From NCBI GenBank assembly GCA_024331095.1, contig JANDJE010000013.1, positions 1-56,493 of the forward strand: DNA of 56,493 bases, given 5' to 3'. Below, one piece after another: positions 35,315-43,300 of the stretch. The number at the start of each line of letters is the position of its first letter. The stretch's first letter is position 1. The position numbers and the translations under genes are program-made. The notes beneath the pieces were generated by a model that was not told the DNA's origin, made no database searches, and saw only the letters and a list, made by a program, of their open reading frames with translations. This DNA comes from Nitrospira sp. (GTDB lineage: Bacteria > Nitrospirota > Nitrospiria > Nitrospirales > Nitrospiraceae).

Positions 35315-35512
35315 CTATTCTCCTCCTTTTTGAACGTAGTTTTTCACGAATTCTTCGGCGTTCTTCTCGAGCACGTCGTCGATTTCATCGACGAGCTTGT
35401 CGATATCTTCTTTGAGTTTTTTCCCCGTCTCAATGACCTTGGGATTCGCTTTGACTTCTTCCTTGGCCTGGGGCTCGCGCTTGGGTTCTTGCTTGCGCTC
35501 TTGTTTTTCCAT
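35315..35512 (-). CDS. pup: prokaryotic ubiquitin-like protein Pup
   Basis: A 65-residue disordered, highly charged protein. The N-terminal half is Glu/Lys/Gln-rich (KQERKQEPKREPQAKEEVK). The C-terminal half reads DKLVDEIDDVLEKNAEEFVK then NYVQKGGE, which matches the helical and C-terminal part of actinobacterial Pup (DEIDDVLEENAEDFVR...QKGGQ). Pup is linked by PafA to lysines of target proteins and marks them for the Mpa-20S proteasome. The last residue is Glu, the ligation-ready form, so deamidation by Dop would not be required for first use. GGAGGTG precedes the ATG. No PafA, Dop, Mpa or proteasome gene is in the window, so it is separated from its usual partners. Confidence 0.9.
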   Translation of the reverse strand: MEKQERKQEPKREPQAKEEVKANPKVIETGKKLKEDIDKLVDEIDDVLEKNAEEFVKNYVQKGGE

Positions 35513-35571
35513 TCGAGCACCTCCACGGAGAAACCGATCCGGCCGATTCTCTCACACCGGCCTCTTGCGTC

Positions 35572-35600
35572 ACCTTACTCCAGGATCGGCACCCCGTCAA
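35572..35600 (-). promoter_or_regulatory. possible pup promoter
   Basis: Minus strand: TTGACG (35600-35595), 17 bases, TAAGGT (35577-35572). It would give a leader of about 55 bases before the pup ATG. The -10 match is moderate. It lies downstream of hppA, so pup could also be reached by readthrough. Confidence 0.45.
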
Positions 35601-35737
35601 GCTCGCGGAGGAACCGTCTCTCTCTTGCTCTTGCGCATCACGAAGCGCCGCTCCGAATTTCCACTCGCTCCAGGCGATGCAGAGCTCGGAAGCGCGTGAC
35701 GAGCGACGCTCCATGAGGGACAAGAGAGAGTCTCGTA

Positions 35738-37795
35738 CTATCGGACGATCAAGGAGACGATCAAGAGCGCGACGATGTTAATCACCTTGATCATGGGATT
35801 GACGGCCGGTCCCGCCGTGTCCTTGTACGGATCACCGACCGTGTCGCCGGTGACGGCGGCTTTGTGTGTATCGGTTCCCTTCAATCCCTGTTCTTCAATG
35901 AACTTTTTGGCGTTGTCCCAGGCGCCGCCGCCGCTGGTCATGGAAATGGCCACGAACAGCCCCGTCACGATGCTTCCGACCAGAACCCCTCCCAAGGCTT
36001 GAGGGCCGAGAATCAGTCCCACCAGGATCGGCGACAAGACGGGGATCAATCCCGGGATCATCATCTTCTGAATGGCCGCCTGCGTGACGATATCCACACA
36101 GGTGCCATACTCCGGCTTGCCGGTCCCTTCCATAATGCCTTTGATCGTCCGGAATTGCCGACGCACCTCTTCCACGATCAACCCGCCGGCCTGCCCGACC
36201 GCCTTCATACAGAGCGCCCCAAAAATGTACGGCAACATCCCGCCGATGAACAGCCCGACCAAGACGTTGGGGTTCGAGAGATCGAACGCGGTCATCGCGG
36301 AATTATGCGCCGTCACCTCACGCGCATACTCGGCGAACAAAACGACGGCCGCCAACCCCGCGGAGCCGATCGCGTACCCCTTGGTCACGGCCTTGGTCGT
36401 GTTCCCGACCGCATCGAGCGGATCGGTGATGTCGCGGACCGCTTTCCCCAAATGAGACATTTCGGCAATGCCCCCCGCGTTGTCGGTAATCGGTCCGAAC
36501 GCATCGATCGCCACGACAATGCCCGCCATCGACAACATGGAGACCGCCGCCACCGCCACACCGTACAAGCCTCCGGACTCCCCTCCGCCGCAGATCCAGT
36601 AGCTCCCCAAAATGGCCGCCGCGATGACGACGACCGGCGCCGCCGTCGACTGCATGCCGACCGCCAATCCCGCGATGATGTTCGTCGCGTGCCCCGTTTC
36701 ACTGGCCTTGGCGATGTACTTGACCGGCTCGTAACTTTTTGACGTGTAGTAGTCGGTGATGAACACCAACGCCAGCGTCACGATCAACCCAAGCAACGCG
36801 GCCACGTAGTAACTACCCCCGCTGGCCCCGCCGACACCGTCCATGATGTGCGACGTGATCGGGAAGAACGCGACGGCCGCGATGCCCCCCGCCACAAAAA
36901 GCCCCTTGTACAAAGCCGGCATGATGTCGCCGCCGGGGCTGACCTTGACGAAGAGAATGCCGATGATGGTCGCGAAGATCGTGACGCCGCCCAACGCCAA
37001 CGGATACAAAATCGGCGCGGTGGCCCCCTTGAACATGGTAAACGCCAAGACCATCGCCGCCACCGTCGTGACCGCGTAAGTCTCGAACAGGTCCGCCGCC
37101 ATGCCGGCGCAGTCGCCGACGTTGTCGCCGACGTTGTCCGCAATCACCGCCGGATTGCGCGGGTCGTCTTCCGGAATACCGGCTTCCACTTTACCGACCA
37201 GATCCGCTCCGACGTCCGCCGCCTTGGTGTAAATACCGCCGCCGACTCGGGCGAACACGGAAATCAAACTGCCGCCGAATCCCAGGCTCAGCAGAGCATG
37301 GATGGCTTTCTCTTGTCCCGCGATGGATTGCGCGATCGTATAAAAGCCGGTAATCGCCAACAAGCCCAGGCCGATCAACAACAGCCCGGTGACGGCTCCT
37401 CCCCGGAACGCGACCGTCAACGCGGCATTCAATCCGTCGTGAGCCGCTTGCGCCGTCCTCACGTTCGCTCGAACGGCGATGATCATGCCCACGTAGCCGG
37501 CAATGGCCGATGCGCCGGCCCCCACCAAAAACCCGACCGCCGTCAGCAGGCCAAACTTCTCGGACACCGCCCCCGCCGCCGCCAACACGATAAAAAGCAC
37601 GGTCGCGACGACCCCGATGGTCTTATACTGCCGGTTCATGTAGGCGCCGGCTCCTTCCTGAATCGCCTTGGCAATCTCCTGCATCTTGGCGTTGCCGGCA
37701 TCCAGTTTAAACACCCACATGGCCAGATACAGACCGTAGCCGATACCGGCCACGGCGGCAATCAATGCAAACGTCACAATCGCTGAATCACTCAC
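35738..37795 (-). CDS. hppA: K+-independent membrane-bound H+-translocating pyrophosphatase
   Basis: A 685-residue polytopic membrane enzyme that couples pyrophosphate hydrolysis to proton pumping. The catalytic signature [21 protein letters not shown], then [21 protein letters not shown], is complete, as are [16 protein letters not shown] and the C-terminal [14 protein letters not shown]. The diagnostic loop reads [17 protein letters not shown] Lys followed by Thr at these positions marks the K+-independent class, which pumps H+; K+-dependent enzymes read GNTTAA...G. About 15-16 helices are expected. A promoter 145 bases upstream gives it a long leader. In an energy-poor chemolithotroph it would recover energy from biosynthetic PPi. 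Confidence 0.96.
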   Translation of the reverse strand: MSDSAIVTFALIAAVAGIGYGLYLAMWVFKLDAGNAKMQEIAKAIQEGAGAYMNRQYKTIGVVATVLFIVLAAAGAVSEKFGLLTAVGFLVGAGASAIAGYVGMIIAVRANVRTAQAAHDGLNAALTVAFRGGAVTGLLLIGLGLLAITGFYTIAQSIAGQEKAIHALLSLGFGGSLISVFARVGGGIYTKAADVGADLVGKVEAGIPEDDPRNPAVIADNVGDNVGDCAGMAADLFETYAVTTVAAMVLAFTMFKGATAPILYPLALGGVTIFATIIGILFVKVSPGGDIMPALYKGLFVAGGIAAVAFFPITSHIMDGVGGASGGSYYVAALLGLIVTLALVFITDYYTSKSYEPVKYIAKASETGHATNIIAGLAVGMQSTAAPVVVIAAAILGSYWICGGGESGGLYGVAVAAVSMLSMAGIVVAIDAFGPITDNAGGIAEMSHLGKAVRDITDPLDAVGNTTKAVTKGYAIGSAGLAAVVLFAEYAREVTAHNSAMTAFDLSNPNVLVGLFIGGMLPYIFGALCMKAVGQAGGLIVEEVRRQFRTIKGIMEGTGKPEYGTCVDIVTQAAIQKMMIPGLIPVLSPILVGLILGPQALGGVLVGSIVTGLFVAISMTSGGGAWDNAKKFIEEQGLKGTDTHKAAVTGDTVGDPYKDTAGPAVNPMIKVINIVALLIVSLIVR

Positions 37796-38184
37796 GGGAT
37801 TTCCTCCTGGTGGATAAACATGCCTCTTATGTCACACGGCTCCCGTGGCTTCAACCCATCGAAAGTACATGAGGCGAGTGGGGAAACCGCCGGACCAATG
37901 CTGGAGCAGCGAGAGGCTAACTGCCTGAAAAGCCGCGGTATTGTATACAGCTCCCGGGGGCGGTGCAAGCCAAAGTTTGGCCGGCCGTGTCGGGCAGTCG
38001 TGGTTCGAGTTTACCGACGTGTCAGATCGGATTTGGCGTGGGGAGCTACACTGAACCGGCGCTGCGGCATACCATCGCAATTGCCAGTCCCTACAAGCAA
38101 GTCAACCGTTCATCCGCGACCACAACGTCCGGTTTACGGCGCATGCCGACTTTGCTATCATGCACACGGCTTAGGACGAAGTCG
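37796..38184. other. intergenic region between hppA and the small beta-repeat gene
   Basis: A 389-base stretch without a convincing gene. It holds the hppA promoter and its roughly 140-base leader. The short open frames on either strand here lack ribosome-binding sites and family-like sequence. I saw no tRNA, terminator or clear riboswitch core in it. Confidence 0.6.
37940..37968 (-). promoter_or_regulatory. hppA promoter
   Basis: Minus strand: TTGCAC (37968-37963), 17 bases, TACAAT (37945-37940). The predicted start lies about 140 bases before the hppA ATG, leaving a long leader that could hold a regulatory structure. Confidence 0.65.
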
Positions 38185-38439
38185 ATGGGATTGGAACCGA
38201 ACTATATCGTGATCGACGGGCAGACGTTCAGCAAAGCGAAGCTCGCGCTGGATAATCACGTCTATAAGAACTGCCAGATCGACGATTGCGATTTGTACTA
38301 CAGCGGCGGGCAATATGAACTGCTCGACACCCACATCACCAACTCCCGTCTGATCCTGAATCACCCGGCCAAGGGCATCTACAGCGCGCTCCAGATTTTT
38401 AAGATGAAATCGCCCGGCTCCCGCATCATCTTCGAATAA
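38185..38439 (+). CDS. small right-handed-repeat hypothetical protein
   Basis: An 84-residue protein beginning MGLEPNYIVIDGQTF. The middle reads VYKNCQIDDCDLYYSGGQYE and LLDTHITNSRLILN, alternating short strands with Asn/Cys ladders that suggest a small right-handed beta-solenoid. Small unnamed proteins with this pattern (a YSGG after two short repeats) occur in many bacteria with no known function. AGGA stands before the ATG. An in-frame extension upstream is not repeat-like and is rejected. The methyltransferase gene follows after 17 bases. Confidence 0.6.
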   Translation: MGLEPNYIVIDGQTFSKAKLALDNHVYKNCQIDDCDLYYSGGQYELLDTHITNSRLILNHPAKGIYSALQIFKMKSPGSRIIFE

Positions 38440-38456
38440 CCCGCCGCAACGTCTTT

Positions 38457-39179
38457 GTGTCCTACACCTACGACTACACGGGAAAGCCGACGGACGAGGG
38501 TATCATCCGGCTGTACTGGCGTTTTCTGAAAATGCGGCTCACCCGTTGTCTGCGAGCCAAAACCTTCCGCTTCGACGGCAGGGAATACGAGTATCTCTAT
38601 CATCCTTATAACAAGACCTGGAAGAACGAACGAGGTGTCGAAATCCCCATCTTTCGAGAGATTCTCTCACGTCATCAAGGCACCCAGATTCTCGAAGTCG
38701 GCAACGTCCTCTCTCACTATTTCCCTGTTCAGCATGACATCGTCGATAAATACGAAGTGAGTCCGGGAGTGATCAATCAAGACATCATCGAGTTTGCGCC
38801 TCGACGGCGATACGATCTGATTATCAGCATCTCCACGTTGGAACACGTGGGATGGGACGAACAGCCGCAGGATCCGCCCAAGCTGCTCCGGGCGATCGAG
38901 CATGTGCGATCCACCTGTCTCGCCCCCGGCGGCATGCTCGTCGCCAGTCTGCCGATCGGCTATAACCGGTACTTCGACGACTTGCTCGACAGAGGATCGA
39001 GCCCGTTTACCACGCACCAGTTCCTGAAACGGATTTCAAAGCGGAATTATTGGGTGGAGGCTAATTGGGAAGAGGTCCGCGGCACATCCTACGGGCGCTT
39101 CGTCGCCCATGCCATCTGTATCGGGATCATCCGGGGATGCCCCCCGATTAAACCCATATTGGTTTCATCCGCGATTTGA
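38457..39179 (+). CDS. class I SAM-dependent methyltransferase-like protein
   Basis: A 240-residue protein with a Rossmann-type methyltransferase core: GTQILEVGNVLSHYF stands where motif I (E/DxGxGxG) is expected, DLIISISTLEHVGWDE corresponds to the motif IV/V region seen in sugar and lipid methyltransferases, and LAPGGMLVASLPIGYN is the usual post-motif strand. Motif I is altered (EVGNVLS rather than ExGxGxG), so cofactor binding may differ. The N-terminal 55 residues (YWRFLKMRLTRCLRAKTFRF) are basic and could bind membrane or polysaccharide. The start is GTG. It probably forms an operon with the small beta-repeat gene in front. The substrate is unknown. Confidence 0.72.
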   Translation: MSYTYDYTGKPTDEGIIRLYWRFLKMRLTRCLRAKTFRFDGREYEYLYHPYNKTWKNERGVEIPIFREILSRHQGTQILEVGNVLSHYFPVQHDIVDKYEVSPGVINQDIIEFAPRRRYDLIISISTLEHVGWDEQPQDPPKLLRAIEHVRSTCLAPGGMLVASLPIGYNRYFDDLLDRGSSPFTTHQFLKRISKRNYWVEANWEEVRGTSYGRFVAHAICIGIIRGCPPIKPILVSSAI

Positions 39180-39189
39180 TGCTTCGTGA

Positions 39190-40479
39190 TTACTTGCCGA
39201 CCGGCACGTTCTCCGTCCGCTTGACGATCTCGATCGGTTGGAAGACGGGGTCCTGGGAGCCTTTGGAGGATTCGGCTTCGACCCTTTCAAGAAAGGAGGC
39301 CGGTCCCGTAATCGGCCCGTAATTCAAAGTGACTTCGACGTCAAAGGTGCGGGTATCTTTCGGCGTCGGGAAGGAAAAGGTTTCGACCCGTGTCTCTTCC
39401 GATTTCAGCACCGTATCGTCCAGGACTTTCACCGCTTCAAAATCGAACACGGTCTTCTCCCCCTTGGCGTTCAGGTAGGTCCTCCCATAGATCCTGCTGT
39501 CCGCAAAGACCGTCTTGAGATTCTTGCCTTTGACTTCAAGGTTTAACACGACGGTAGCCCATCCGGGATGAGTGGTCGGCAAATTGTGCGGCACCAAACT
39601 TTTGACCTTTATCGTGACCGTTGTTTTATCGCCTTCGACGTTCGTGTGCACGTCCAACTTGGCCGCTTCCTGACGCAGCTTGCCGATGCGGCCCGGGAAC
39701 GTATGGTTGGCCACCTTGCGCTTTTTCTCCCCGTTGGCCGATTCGCCAACCTGCTCGGGCATGTGACAATACTGGCATTCCCTCCCGACCTTCACCGCCT
39801 GGCTCTTATCCCAATTTCCCAACAAGTCGTTGGCCTTGCCGAGATTGGCCGCGGACGGCACCGATTGGTGGCAGTTGAGACAGAGATCGGACTTCTGAAA
39901 CACGTCCGCCTCTTTCGATTGGTGGGCCAGGTTTTGGACGGCGTCCTTGTAGGGGCCGTATAAGATCTTACTGTCGGCCTCATAGTTCGGCTCCGGCGGA
40001 TGTTTCGTGCGATCCACCTGTTTGATCAAATGACACTGTGAGCAAGCGACTCCGTCGAGCGACGGGTCGCCGGACATGGTTTGATCGATAAACAATTGGA
40101 CGTGATCCGAAGCCGCGCGGACGTGCGGGGCATGGCACCGGAAACAAAGACTTTTATCTTTACCGCCTGGCGACTTGAGGAACAGATCCAGAGAGGCGCG
40201 GAACGCGGGAGAATGAATGGACTTTGAGAGGGGCGACAGTTCCCATTCTTCAAACACCCGTTCATGGCACCGTTTGCACTTGTTTGAATGGGGGAAGGCC
40301 TTTTCGACGATCGCCTGCGGCCGGGGGTCCTGCGACGCTCCTTCAGACACCCAGCCGGCAAGGACACAGAACCAAACGGTCAACGGGACGATCAACGAGA
40401 CGAGTCGATGCCCGGAATCGGTGCGGCCATCCATTATTATCTTAACGACCTTGTTCTCCAAACAACGTTCGGGGGTCAT
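39190..40479 (-). CDS. periplasmic pentahaem cytochrome c (second of a tandem pair)
   Basis: A 429-residue exported cytochrome with five CxxCH haem sites at residues 68-72 (CKRCH), 112-116, 146-150, 200-204 and 235-239, then a roughly 190-residue beta-rich C-terminal domain (TTVTIKVKSLVPHNLPTTHPGW...). A hydrophobic leader (LVSLIVPLTVWFCVLAGWV) directs export. The haem spacing and the SKILYGPYKDAVQNLAHQ segment match the neighbouring cytochrome at 40574, so they are paralogues, related to the cytochrome c554-like multihaem family. The Met 14 codons downstream of the longest start, nearer the leader, is equally possible. It is the last gene of the ten-gene unit. Confidence 0.9.
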   Translation of the reverse strand: MTPERCLENKVVKIIMDGRTDSGHRLVSLIVPLTVWFCVLAGWVSEGASQDPRPQAIVEKAFPHSNKCKRCHERVFEEWELSPLSKSIHSPAFRASLDLFLKSPGGKDKSLCFRCHAPHVRAASDHVQLFIDQTMSGDPSLDGVACSQCHLIKQVDRTKHPPEPNYEADSKILYGPYKDAVQNLAHQSKEADVFQKSDLCLNCHQSVPSAANLGKANDLLGNWDKSQAVKVGRECQYCHMPEQVGESANGEKKRKVANHTFPGRIGKLRQEAAKLDVHTNVEGDKTTVTIKVKSLVPHNLPTTHPGWATVVLNLEVKGKNLKTVFADSRIYGRTYLNAKGEKTVFDFEAVKVLDDTVLKSEETRVETFSFPTPKDTRTFDVEVTLNYGPITGPASFLERVEAESSKGSQDPVFQPIEIVKRTENVPVGK

Positions 40480-40573
40480 CGTGACGCAACCGGTTCATCG
40501 TCGCACGTGCCCCCCCCGCCCTTTTCCACTCGTTCGTATCATGACCGGCTTGATCAATCGCGCTTCGCCCTGA

Positions 40574-41911
40574 TTACAGCGCCTTGGCACGGTACGTCAG
40601 CATGCGCGGCTTCGCATAGTCATCGATGATCCGACCGGCTTCATCCCGCTCCTTGTCGGAACGCAACGTGGACAGATACTTTTCCCTCAACGCCGGATCG
40701 GGAGTCGGAATGAGCGCATAGGTCAGCACCGCTTCCACCAACGCGGGGGCCGCCCCGTCGGGGAGCGTCAAGGCAAACGGCACCTTCCTGGTGTTGCCTC
40801 CCTTGATGAAGGGGTCCGGAATCGGGCCGCGTAGAATCTTATCGTACGGCAATCCAAAGCGTTTGGTCTCTTCGGCCAACACGCGCCCCTGAGCGTCCTT
40901 GGCCGTCACGATCAGAAAGAATTGCTTCAAGATCGGATCTCCGTCGGGAAAACTGTGCGGAAGACTTCCGATCTTGACCAACGCGGTTCCCTCAAGCACC
41001 CCCCCGGCACGTTTCGCATCGATGTCGATGCGAGGCGTCCATTCGGCTTGGAGATTGCGATTCCTCAGCATGGTGCCGGCCCCGACCACGCCTCGAAACC
41101 AATGACGCCCGATGGCCCTGGTGACGGCTCCCCGCCTCGAAGTCGAGCTGCCGGTCGAGGGCTCCATGTGGCAGTCTTGACAGACCATGCCCGCAAGAAT
41201 TTCTCCGGGCAGCTCCTTTTGCGTCACGTCTTTTACCTTGTCGAAATGACAGGCCGCGCAAAAGGCCGCTTCACGAAACACCGGCGCCTGCGCCGCCTGA
41301 TGGACCAAATTCTCCTCAGGGTCGGCAAACGGTCCGTAGAAAACAGGGCCCGGTTTGAGCTTGAACGTCGGCGGCGGATTCGGCGCTTGCTCGACGGCGT
41401 GAATCAAATGGCAGGATGCGCAGCCGATGCCCTCGACAAGAGGTCGACCGGTCAAAATCTGCTCCGTGATGCGCTCCGCGTACCGGGGAAAGACCGCAGC
41501 GGCGGGAACGTGGCACGAAAGACAGCGGCTATGTTCGTCCGGTGTCGGGTTCGTCTGAACCCACAACCCCAAGACCGTCCGAAACACGGGGGACTCCGAC
41601 GACGTGCCGTGCAACAACACCGCGTCGACTCGTCCGAACGTTTTCAAATCCGGCGTCTGCTCTCTGGCGCCCTTCCATTCTTCATAATGTCGCACGTGAC
41701 ATTGTTTGCAATCTTCCGACCGGATGAAGACTTTCTCGATTTCAGCTACCCACTCAGGTACAGACCGACTGTTCACATCCTGAGCAACCGCCTGCCCACG
41801 ATGGACGCCATTCAAAAGGCCGATCAGACCGACGAGCGACAGGAGGCAGAGCCTCGCGACGCTCCAGCCGACCCCCGGTCTACCGCCAAACCCGTTGGAC
41901 TTCCCCCTCAC
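40574..41911 (-). CDS. periplasmic pentahaem cytochrome c (first of a tandem pair)
   Basis: A 445-residue exported multihaem cytochrome. Five CxxCH motifs lie at about residues 68-72 (CKQCH), 130-134 (CLSCH), 164-168 (CASCH), 218-222 (CAACH) and 244-248 (CQDCH), all in the first 60%. The rest is a beta-rich domain of the same type as in the tandem neighbour. GPVFYGPFADPEENLVHQ mirrors the YGP segment of the paralogue. I chose GTG at 41911: GAGGAG stands 7 bases before it and it places a proper signal peptide (SVARLCLLSLVGLIGLL) near the N-terminus. A TTG start 15 codons upstream would overlap the PDZ-gene stop by 23 bases. The redox partners are probably the haem-b proteins of the same locus. 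Confidence 0.9.
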   Translation of the reverse strand: MRGKSNGFGGRPGVGWSVARLCLLSLVGLIGLLNGVHRGQAVAQDVNSRSVPEWVAEIEKVFIRSEDCKQCHVRHYEEWKGAREQTPDLKTFGRVDAVLLHGTSSESPVFRTVLGLWVQTNPTPDEHSRCLSCHVPAAAVFPRYAERITEQILTGRPLVEGIGCASCHLIHAVEQAPNPPPTFKLKPGPVFYGPFADPEENLVHQAAQAPVFREAAFCAACHFDKVKDVTQKELPGEILAGMVCQDCHMEPSTGSSTSRRGAVTRAIGRHWFRGVVGAGTMLRNRNLQAEWTPRIDIDAKRAGGVLEGTALVKIGSLPHSFPDGDPILKQFFLIVTAKDAQGRVLAEETKRFGLPYDKILRGPIPDPFIKGGNTRKVPFALTLPDGAAPALVEAVLTYALIPTPDPALREKYLSTLRSDKERDEAGRIIDDYAKPRMLTYRAKAL

Positions 41912-41933
41912 GCCCCACTCCTCACCAACACCG

Positions 41934-42371
41934 TCAATCTCGCTTGCAGCCGACAAAATGGAAGTTCACACCCCATCCGACCGGATCGCCGGGATCGGCC
42001 GGTTCATACGTCCCGACGGTGAAATTGCAGCTCTTCATCGCCTTCTTCAAGGCCAGTCCGAACTCCGTCATGTTCCGAATTTCCTGTTTGTTGATTTCCT
42101 TGATCACCGACCGGACCTTGATGCCGGCGTAGTCCGCCCGTGAATTGCCGATGACTTCGAAGACCGCCACGCCTTGCGGCCGTTGGAGCTTCAGTTCCCG
42201 TTGAATCTCTTCATCCACGGCGCCGACCACGACTCCGAACTCTTCTCCCAGCCGAGCCGCTTCCTCTTCCGTCATGATCTCGGGCCGCGCCGCGTCGTCG
42301 GCGACCGCGAGATCGGAGGTCAGCAAGACGGCGAACAGCAACAACGCCGGTCGGCACCATCTCGTTTTCAT
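41934..42371 (-). CDS. small exported PDZ-domain protein
   Basis: A 145-residue protein with signal peptide (CRPALLLFAVLLTSDLAVADD) and a single PDZ-like core: RPQGVAVFEVIGNSRADYAGIKVRSVIKEINKQEI. The pattern is that of PDZ domains in periplasmic proteases, but no protease domain is present. A C-terminal segment holds two Cys (KSCNFTV, VGCKRD) that could form a disulfide. It sits 7 bases after the NxrC-like gene and 22 before the cytochrome start, so it is tightly embedded in the operon and may act as a scaffold or assembly factor. Confidence 0.78.
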   Translation of the reverse strand: MKTRWCRPALLLFAVLLTSDLAVADDAARPEIMTEEEAARLGEEFGVVVGAVDEEIQRELKLQRPQGVAVFEVIGNSRADYAGIKVRSVIKEINKQEIRNMTEFGLALKKAMKSCNFTVGTYEPADPGDPVGWGVNFHFVGCKRD

Positions 42372-42378
42372 TCGCCCT

Positions 42379-43209
42379 TCAGTTCGGAAGCGGATCGATA
42401 TTCAGTTGAAACCACGGCGCCACGGCCTTTTGGCCGTTTCGCTCTTTGTTCTCCCCGTTCCATACGGCGAATGAGACGGTTTGAACGCGGCCGGGAATCA
42501 GTTTCGCTTCGTTCTCCTGTTCCTCGCTCGCGAGCGATCGGTACATGACCACGCGCCAGACTCCGTCCTTCCACAGCGCCTTGCCCTGCACGCGACCCTG
42601 TTTCTCCTTCGTCGTCAACGTGCTGAATCCGCCCCCGATCAAGTCTTCCACCGAGGACACCCGGCGCGGGATCACTTCGAACGTTCGTACGCCGCCTTCT
42701 TTTTTTTCCGAAGCCCGAGCCGCTCGCCGGTCGATATCGCTCTGCCAATCCGCCTTCCAATGCCACATGTTGATGTAGTGGTCCAGTTGGCCCATGCAGA
42801 AGAACGCCGGGGCGTCGCCGAGAGGAAGACCGATCGCCACTCCGTCCCGGAACGTTCCCGGCGTAAGCCTGTCGTTTTTCGTGTTATCCTGCCACTCGAG
42901 AAGAAAGGCGATCTCCCGCCCGTTGTGGACGGATCGCACATCGAGCGTCCGCGCCGATGGCTCCGGCCACGCCGGGCGCGTAATGATCTGCCCGCTCAGC
43001 GGGATCGTCATCCTCGGGATCTTACTCCATGCGGCATCGTCCGGAGCGACGGGGAGATCGCCTTCGATCAAATGAGAACGGATGCCGATTCCCTCCGAAC
43101 TGACGAGAGGAATTCCGAATCCCCCAAGAAGGCCGGCTGTGAAGAGGAGACCGACAAGACACGCGAGCAAGCGGGAACGGGAACTCAAAAGGTTTGTCAT
43201 TCGCACCAC
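42379..43209 (-). CDS. NxrC-like haem-b subunit (ethylbenzene-dehydrogenase gamma-type), paralogue 2
   Basis: A 276-residue exported protein of the ethylbenzene dehydrogenase/DMSO reductase gamma-subunit family. These beta-sandwich proteins hold one b haem between a Met and a Lys. Candidates here are Met139 in APAFFCMGQLDHY and Lys261 in WNGENKERNGQKAV. Other family marks are IPLSGQIITRPAWP, REIAFLLEWQDNTKND and FSTLTTKEKQG. A signal peptide (LLACLVGLLFTAGLLGG) precedes. It shares these motifs with the protein at 49027, so the locus has two gamma-type subunits. In Nitrospira, NxrC is thought to carry electrons from the nitrite oxidoreductase alpha-beta core to the chain. Possible starts are two adjacent GTG codons and the ATG three codons in. 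Confidence 0.88.
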   Translation of the reverse strand: MVRMTNLLSSRSRLLACLVGLLFTAGLLGGFGIPLVSSEGIGIRSHLIEGDLPVAPDDAAWSKIPRMTIPLSGQIITRPAWPEPSARTLDVRSVHNGREIAFLLEWQDNTKNDRLTPGTFRDGVAIGLPLGDAPAFFCMGQLDHYINMWHWKADWQSDIDRRAARASEKKEGGVRTFEVIPRRVSSVEDLIGGGFSTLTTKEKQGRVQGKALWKDGVWRVVMYRSLASEEQENEAKLIPGRVQTVSFAVWNGENKERNGQKAVAPWFQLNIDPLPN

Positions 43210-43300
43210 GAAGAACCTTCATTCCCCGTCGCGTTCCGTCCGGCAAGCGCAATGCTTCGGCACGCCGGGTAAGATGCGTCTGCGCGGGACGCGTAGGGGG

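Noticed and set aside
37820..38184. Short frames between hppA and the small beta-repeat gene
   Set aside because: No ribosome-binding sites, no domains, and they overlap the hppA promoter and leader.
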